The notes under the pieces are model-generated. The model was given only the letters and a program-made list of their open reading frames with translations. It made no database searches and had not been told where the DNA came from. The position numbers and the translations under genes are program-made. From contig CP054187.1 of the NCBI GenBank assembly GCA_015200345.1, forward strand, positions 1,782,470-1,846,469: a stretch of 64,000 bases of DNA. The letters run 5' to 3'. Source of the stretch: Planctomycetia bacterium (GTDB taxonomy: Bacteria; Planctomycetota; Phycisphaerae; UBA1845; UTPLA1). Each line of letters opens with the position of its first letter. The stretch's first letter is position 1. Positions 58,812 to 64,000 of this stretch are shown one piece after another.

Positions 58812-61800
58812 ATGGCATTGATTGGAATGACCTCTGCCGAAGCGCGCCGCCAGCGTCGACGGCGCTGGATCGAACGCCGGGCCGTGGACCGCCACCCGGT
58901 CTCCCTGACGCGCTACCGTGCAAGTCTCGCCATGCTTTTGTTCATCCTTCTGGGCGGAATCTGGTACACCGCGATGACGCGCGATCGCGCCATCCAGCAG
59001 CGCGTGGTGGAGTTTCTCCAGGACGCGACCGGGTGCGAGGTGCGCGTCGGCAGCGCGCGGTTCAGTTTGTTCGGTGGCATCACCCTGCGAGATGTCCGAA
59101 TCGCCACGCCCTACAAGCCCGAACTGGACCCCCGCGCCATCGATCCGGACGATCGGCAGATCGTCTCCGCCGAGTCCATTCAACTGATCCACAATCCCTG
59201 GCTGCTCTTCATCGGTCGGCTTCGGGTCGAAGAACTCATCGCCGTCGAACCCCGCATCCGGTTTCTTCAAAACGTCGATACCGGCGCGCACAACTGGCAG
59301 TTCTTCGGGCGCAGCGAGCGACCACGCGGCGCCGCGGGCGGAGGGCACCGGCCAAAGGTGCGGGTCCGATCGGCCCGCGCCATCGTCGCCAGCCTCTCGC
59401 ACGACGCCGCGCCGGTTGTGCGCGAGGAGGAACTCGACGCCGACGTTCGGCCGCATCCCACTTCTGAAACCGGTTACTTCATCGAAGTCCGGCGATACAG
59501 CGAACCGGCCGAACACGCGACTGTTGTCTTCGACCCCGGAGCCAAGACCGTCACCAACGCGCCGTTCGTGGACGCGCGCACGGTGCGACTGCAACTGCCC
59601 AAGGCGGCGCAGCAGCTCTTCGAGCAGATCGATCTGCAAGGCGACGTCAAGCTCACGCGCATGACCTACGAGGCCAGCGCGGCCATGGAGCGCAACTACG
59701 AAATTGCCCTGCGCAACGTCCGCTGTCGCATTCCGCTCTCCATGCTGCGTTCGGGGATCACGGCGACGCAGCCCGCCAACGCGACCGCCGCCGGCCTGCC
59801 CGAAGGATTCGACTCCGCCGTGACCATGACCGGCGTGCAGGGCCGGCTCAAATGGAGCGGTACGCGGCTCGAACTGGACGTCGCCGGGATGGTAAACGAT
59901 GCCACATGCCAGCTTGAAGGCACGGTTGATGCGGCCGACCGGCCCCTCGGTGAAATGGGGTTCGACGTGCGATTCACCGCCGCGGCGCTGCCCGCTCCGG
60001 AAGGTCCTGTGCGCGCGGAACTTCTCCATGATCCGTCCGTGCCCTATGTGCTTCGCGCAATCTTCGTCGACTACGATCCGCACGGCGTCTTCGACGTGGA
60101 CCTGCAACTCCGCCGCGCGCCGGGCGAGCACGCCTCATTGGACCTCCACGGCACCCTCAAACCACTCGGCGTCCGCGCGCGATCGGCCTGGTTCCCCTAC
60201 GAGGTCACGGATCTCACCGGCTTGCTCCGATTCGACGGGCCGATCGTTCGCATCGAAGGCCTGAACGGCCGGCACGGTCCCGCGGCGTTGAGCTTTCACG
60301 GCACCGTCGATCAACGACGCTTCTGGTCGCAGGTGGCGGTCGACATCCGCGGTCGAAACGTTCCCCTGGAAGACGAACTGCGCGATGCGCTCTCTCCACA
60401 CCACCAGGCAGCCTGGCGCCGCATCACCCCGACCGGCGCGGTGGATCTCAATGTGCGACTTGAGCGCGCGGGCAGCGCCGACGAATCGCAGCAGCCGCCC
60501 TGGCGGACACGCGTCGACGTGTCGCCGGTGACTTGCGCCTTTTCGATCGCCAATCGCTACGAAATTTCCGACGTGTGCGGCCGCCTCGCCATCGAAGACG
60601 ACCTGGTTGAGATTCACGAGCTGGTCGGCCGCCGGGGTGACGCGGTCATCCGCCTCCATGGGCGCACTGCGTTTCATCCAGACGCCCCGCCCGAGTCGGA
60701 GTTGACCGTCCAGGCGTTCGGCGTGCCGCTGGATGACGCCCTCGCATCAATCCTCCCGCCGGAGGGCCGCGGCGCCTTCGCCCAGTTTCAACCGAGCGGC
60801 CGCGTCGATGTCAACGGGACCATTCTTCTGCGTCGTACCGAGCCGACCGCGCTGTACGACCTTCGCCTCACGCTACGCGACGGTTTGATCTGTTATCGCG
60901 ACTTTCCTTATCGCGTGGAAGACGTGACCGGCGACGTGCTGATCCAACCCGAAGGCGTATCGATCCTTCGCGCACAAGGTCGACACGGTCAGGCCGCGAT
61001 CTGCGTCACCGGCGATGTCAGGCGGCGCGACGATGGCGGATTTGCCGCCGACCTGTCGCTGGCTTGCGAGTCGCTGCCGCTGGACCAGGACTTGTACACG
61101 GCCTTTCCGGCAAGCCTTCAGTCCGTATGGCAGGCGCTGAATCCCAGCGGCACGGTGGCCGCGCGGACTCATCTGCACTGCCTCGCGCGCGATGGCAAGT
61201 TGCAGACGCACCATCAGACGCATCTGACGGTCCGCGAGAGCGCCGCACGACTGGATGCCCTCCCCCTGCCGCTCACCGGTCTATCCGGCGAGGTCCGCAT
61301 CGGTCCGCAGCGCGTGGAGATCCTCGGCCTGACCGGGCGACTCGGCGACGGGCGGTTTCGCGTCACGGGAGACATCGATCTGTCAGCACCGCGCCCGGCG
61401 GGTCTGTTATCGCTCCGTGCGACCGATCTGAAACTCGACGATTCCCTCTTCGCGGCGCTGCCGGGCGATCTTTGTACGGCGTTGCGGTCGGTCCAGGCGC
61501 GCGGCACGGTCGATCTGTACCTCGATCCGCTGCGATTCGCCCCCGACGCAACCGATCGGATGACCTGGTATTTTGATGGGAGTCTCACTATCCGCGGCGG
61601 CCAGGCCGATCTGGGCCTCGCGATTCGCGACGCCGCAGGCTCCGTGCGCGGCAGCGGACGCGTCGATCCGGTCGAGGGCGTGTCGCTGAACCTGCGGGCC
61701 GCACTGCGCACGATTGCGCTGGCCGGCTGGCCGCTCGAAGACTTGACGGCGAACGTGCTGATGGAGGCGGGCCGGCACAACGTGCAGATTGATGAGGCCG

Positions 61801-62552
61801 CAGCCGGGCTGTACGGCGGACAGGTGACTGGCGTGGCGGAGATTGATCTGGGCCGCGGCGAGCCCCGGTATCGCGCGTCCATCACGGCGCACGATCTGCA
61901 AGTGAACCAATACCTCGCCGCTTCGGAACCGGCGAAGGCCGATCCCGAACCATCCGGGCGATCGGCGACCAGCCGCACCGCCGCGACGAACCGCACCCGT
62001 TCGGACATGCTGCAGGCCCGAGGCGATATCTACGGAAATCTTATTCTACGGGGGCGCGGAGGAACGGCGGCCTATCGTGAGGGCGCGGGGGAGTTGTATG
62101 TGCGCTCGGCACAGATTTGGAAGCTTCCCCTGCTCTTCGCGATTTTCCAGGTGCTGAATCTGACGCCGGATGAGAATGTGTTTCACGATGGTCGACTGAA
62201 GTTCTTCCTGTCGAAGAATACGCTGACCCTGCAAACAATTGACTTGCAAGGGCGGGCCGTGTCGTTTGTCGGCGGCGGCACCATGAACCTCGCCACGCGC
62301 GAGCTGGATGTCACCCTGCTGGCGGGCAGTCCGGTGCGCATTCGCGTTCCGTTTCTGACCGACCTGCTTGAAGGCGCCTCGCGCGAGTTGATGGAGGTGC
62401 GCCTCCGCGGCACCGTCGAGGAACCGACGATCCACCCCCAACCCCTGCGAAGTCTCAAGGAAATCCTGCGCGGTCTCTTTCCCAAACCGCCCGAGCCGGC
62501 CGAACCGCAACCGCTGGAGGCGGCTGCCCAGTACGACGCACCGGCGGAGTAA
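58812..62552 (+). CDS. AsmA-like/TamB-type large envelope protein
   Basis: Residues about 35-55 are a transmembrane anchor (RASLAMLLFILLGGIWYTAM), followed by about 1190 residues of beta-rich periplasmic sequence with repeated units, as in AsmA/TamB/YhdP proteins that bridge the envelope and move phospholipid. The first unit (VVEFLQDATGCEVRVGSARFSLFGGITLRDVRI) is a typical AsmA start, and the C-terminal part (VSFVGGGTMNLATRELDVTLLAG, EGASRELMEVRLRGTVEEPTIHP) is the AsmA-2-like end. ATG at 58812 is chosen; TTG 9 nt earlier is possible. It follows the GT-C gene by 10 nt and ends convergent with prfA. Confidence 0.85.
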   Translation: MALIGMTSAEARRQRRRRWIERRAVDRHPVSLTRYRASLAMLLFILLGGIWYTAMTRDRAIQQRVVEFLQDATGCEVRVGSARFSLFGGITLRDVRIATPYKPELDPRAIDPDDRQIVSAESIQLIHNPWLLFIGRLRVEELIAVEPRIRFLQNVDTGAHNWQFFGRSERPRGAAGGGHRPKVRVRSARAIVASLSHDAAPVVREEELDADVRPHPTSETGYFIEVRRYSEPAEHATVVFDPGAKTVTNAPFVDARTVRLQLPKAAQQLFEQIDLQGDVKLTRMTYEASAAMERNYEIALRNVRCRIPLSMLRSGITATQPANATAAGLPEGFDSAVTMTGVQGRLKWSGTRLELDVAGMVNDATCQLEGTVDAADRPLGEMGFDVRFTAAALPAPEGPVRAELLHDPSVPYVLRAIFVDYDPHGVFDVDLQLRRAPGEHASLDLHGTLKPLGVRARSAWFPYEVTDLTGLLRFDGPIVRIEGLNGRHGPAALSFHGTVDQRRFWSQVAVDIRGRNVPLEDELRDALSPHHQAAWRRITPTGAVDLNVRLERAGSADESQQPPWRTRVDVSPVTCAFSIANRYEISDVCGRLAIEDDLVEIHELVGRRGDAVIRLHGRTAFHPDAPPESELTVQAFGVPLDDALASILPPEGRGAFAQFQPSGRVDVNGTILLRRTEPTALYDLRLTLRDGLICYRDFPYRVEDVTGDVLIQPEGVSILRAQGRHGQAAICVTGDVRRRDDGGFAADLSLACESLPLDQDLYTAFPASLQSVWQALNPSGTVAARTHLHCLARDGKLQTHHQTHLTVRESAARLDALPLPLTGLSGEVRIGPQRVEILGLTGRLGDGRFRVTGDIDLSAPRPAGLLSLRATDLKLDDSLFAALPGDLCTALRSVQARGTVDLYLDPLRFAPDATDRMTWYFDGSLTIRGGQADLGLAIRDAAGSVRGSGRVDPVEGVSLNLRAALRTIALAGWPLEDLTANVLMEAGRHNVQIDEAAAGLYGGQVTGVAEIDLGRGEPRYRASITAHDLQVNQYLAASEPAKADPEPSGRSATSRTAATNRTRSDMLQARGDIYGNLILRGRGGTAAYREGAGELYVRSAQIWKLPLLFAIFQVLNLTPDENVFHDGRLKFFLSKNTLTLQTIDLQGRAVSFVGGGTMNLATRELDVTLLAGSPVRIRVPFLTDLLEGASRELMEVRLRGTVEEPTIHPQPLRSLKEILRGLFPKPPEPAEPQPLEAAAQYDAPAE

Positions 62553-62593
62553 CTCGCAAGAGGGTCGGTTCGCGCCGTCTTCTTCCGGCGTGG

Positions 62594-63697
62594 TCAGGCA
62601 TCGACCGCGGCCGCCATCAGACGCTGCTGATGATCGAGTTTGCGCAGCGCGGCGATCAGTTCGTCCAATTCCCCGTTGACGATCTGCTCGAGGGGGTAGC
62701 TCTCGTTGATGCGATGGTCGGTGCAGCGATTCTGCGGAAAATTGTAAGTGCGGATGCGCTCGCTGCGGTCGCCCGAACCGATCATGCTTTTGCGCGTGGA
62801 ATCGCGCTTGGCCCGTTCGATCTCATCGTAATGCTGCTTGACGCGACTGACCAGCAGACGCCGGGCCTTGGCGCGATTCTTGTGCTGGCTGCGCTCATCA
62901 CGCATGGAGACGGTGATGCCCGTTGCCTTGTGTTCGAGCTTGATCGCGGAAGCCACCTTGTTGACATTCTGACCGCCCGGACCGCCCGCCGCGCTGACGT
63001 GCTCCAGTACGTCCTTGTCCCAGTCGATCTCGAACTCCGTCTCTTCCACTTCCGGCAAAACGGCCACCGTCGCCGCGGACGTATGAATGCGCCCCTGTGT
63101 CTCGGTCACGGGCACGCGCTGTACGCGATGCCCGCCGCCTTCGTAACCGAGGTGCGTGTAAACGCCCGGTCCCTTCACGTTGAAGATCACTTCGCGATAG
63201 CCGCCGTGGTCACCGGGCGAGGCATCGATCACCTCCACCTTGAAGCCGTGCGCCGCGGCGTAACGCGAATAAATCTCAAACAGATCGCCCGCGAACAGCG
63301 CGGCCTCGTCGCCGCCCGTCCCCGCGCGGATTTCCATGATGATCGAATCGACGTTTGCATCGTCGCCCGCCAGCAGGCCCGCGATCAATTCCTCCATGAG
63401 ACCGGTCACGCGCAATTCCAACTGCGGCAGCTCCTCACGCGCCATCTCGCGCAACTCGGCATCGCCCGACGGGTCTTCCGCCATCGCGCGCGTCTCGTCA
63501 AGCTGGCGCAGTAGATCGCGGTACACGCGATACGGCTCCACCAAGCGACCGAGATTGTGATGCTCCTTGGCGAGCCGCACGATCTTCGCGGAATTCGACG
63601 CCGTCGCCGGGTCCGACATTTCCGTCGTGAGCGCCTCGTATCGCGCTGCCAGCGCATCAAGCCGGGTCAGGAGTTGTTTGTTCAGTTCGTCGGACAT
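62594..63697 (-). CDS. prfA: Peptide chain release factor 1
   Basis: RF1 reads UAA and UAG. The peptidyl-hydrolysis motif GGQ lies in SAAGGPGGQNVNKVASAIKLEH, and the codon-reading region is RVQRVPVTETQGRIHTSAATVAVLPE, where PVT replaces the usual PAT (P-x-T) of RF1 rather than SPF of RF2. The N-terminal coiled-coil (LLTRLDALAARYEAL) is normal. ATG at 63697 gives MSDELNKQLLTRL. Length of 367 residues is normal. The GGQ glutamine is the target of PrmC, whose gene is also in this window. It follows rpmE, after a terminator. Confidence 0.95.
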   Translation of the reverse strand: MSDELNKQLLTRLDALAARYEALTTEMSDPATASNSAKIVRLAKEHHNLGRLVEPYRVYRDLLRQLDETRAMAEDPSGDAELREMAREELPQLELRVTGLMEELIAGLLAGDDANVDSIIMEIRAGTGGDEAALFAGDLFEIYSRYAAAHGFKVEVIDASPGDHGGYREVIFNVKGPGVYTHLGYEGGGHRVQRVPVTETQGRIHTSAATVAVLPEVEETEFEIDWDKDVLEHVSAAGGPGGQNVNKVASAIKLEHKATGITVSMRDERSQHKNRAKARRLLVSRVKQHYDEIERAKRDSTRKSMIGSGDRSERIRTYNFPQNRCTDHRINESYPLEQIVNGELDELIAALRKLDHQQRLMAAAVDA

Positions 63698-63733
63698 GCA
63701 GATAAGCCGTGCGATAATGAAAACCCGCGGCGA

Positions 63734-63775
63734 TCAAAAAGAAAAACGCCGCCGTCTCCAAAAAGAGACCGCGGC
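63734..63775 (-). terminator. Intrinsic terminator after rpmE
   Basis: On the minus strand GCCGCGGTCTC, a T5 loop and GAGACGGCGGC (63748-63775, one mismatch) are followed by T5-C-T5 (63747-63734). It separates rpmE from prfA. Confidence 0.85.
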
Positions 63776-63798
63776 GCGCTGAAACGATCCTGCCGACG

Positions 63799-64000
63799 CT
63801 AGGCCTTGTTCGGTTCGCCTTTCTTGCCGCCCTTGAAGTAGTTCGAGCCGAACTTCTTCTGGAACTTCTCGACGCGGCCGGCCGTGTCCACGAACTTCTG
63901 CGTGCCGGTGAAAAACGGATGGCACGCCGAGCAGATTTCCACGGCGATCTTCTCGCGCGTGCTGCCGGTCTCAAACGAATGGCCGCAGCCGCACGTCACG
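63799..64000 (-). CDS. rpmE: 50S ribosomal protein bL31, C-terminal part (cut by window edge)
   Basis: The visible 66 codons read [50 protein letters not shown] and a short Lys/Gly-rich tail. Cys-x-Cys and Cys-x2-Cys pairs form the zinc ribbon of the C+ type of bL31, and HPFFTG is invariant. About 14 N-terminal residues are missing beyond position 64000. rpmE-prfA is a common gene order, and an intrinsic terminator separates the two here. bL31 sits in the central protuberance of the 50S subunit. Confidence 0.93.
   Translation of the reverse strand, partial: VTCGCGHSFETGSTREKIAVEICSACHPFFTGTQKFVDTAGRVEKFQKKFGSNYFKGGKKGEPNKA

Noticed and set aside
1..64000. CRISPR arrays, prophage or integrase genes
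   Set aside because: No regularly spaced repeats, cas genes, phage structural genes or integrases were found; only the IS3 remnant and the palindromic or direct repeats listed above.

Overview
This 64 kb window is a GC-rich (about 65-70 % by eye), densely coding bacterial chromosome segment. The mix suggests a planctomycete-like member of the PVC group: a prepilin-type secreted protein, dockerin and TSP3 calcium loops on exported proteins, several Hfl/SPFH membrane proteins, a GH57/GT pair, lipid A genes and frequent TTG/GTG starts. No 16S gene is present, so the placement is an inference; a phycisphaera-like lineage is possible. The window cuts trpB at the left edge and rpmE at the right edge.

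Left third (1-16.5 kb): trpB (partial), an ACT-domain protein, tRNA-Val(UAC), tatC with a large periplasmic insertion, a HEAT-repeat lipoprotein, murI, scpB, a dockerin-type secreted protein, a GT4/GH57 glucan pair, a pentein-fold lipoprotein downstream of a PurS-PurS-PurL fusion, accA, a TauE/SafE permease and rnpA.

Accessory centre (16.5-20.9 kb): this is the most unusual part. A lower-GC islet of three overlapping lipoprotein genes includes one trypsin-like protease and one degenerate paralogue. It is bracketed by two 111-nt direct repeats (106/111 identical). The right-hand repeat is the promoter-proximal end of a gene-free, strongly structured stretch of about 1.2 kb that has its own promoter and intrinsic terminator. 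I read that stretch as a large non-coding RNA I cannot assign to a family. An IS3-type transposase remnant follows it.

20.9-40.5 kb: YjbQ, a pectate-lyase-like secreted protein, a pseudopilin-like protein, MgtC, lpxA, an isolated rnfC-rnfD pair, a zinc-ribbon membrane protein and folE. These are followed by a six- or seven-gene minus-strand operon that couples three SPFH/HflKC-type proteins to an ABC exporter and a conserved membrane protein; a second ABC-2 permease points the other way.

40.5-64 kb: a His-rich P1B metal ATPase, a rhodanese, mnmA, an AmmeMemoRadiSam-type radical SAM enzyme, fbp, prmC, a GT9 glycosyltransferase, lpxB, rpsB-tsf-pyrH, rlmN, tilS, a GT39/ArnT-like membrane protein, a giant AsmA-like protein, prfA and rpmE. 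Much of this is translation and envelope housekeeping.

A dispersed family of 28-nt palindromes, whose derived consensus is a perfect inverted repeat, is found in four places, one of them in frame inside purL.
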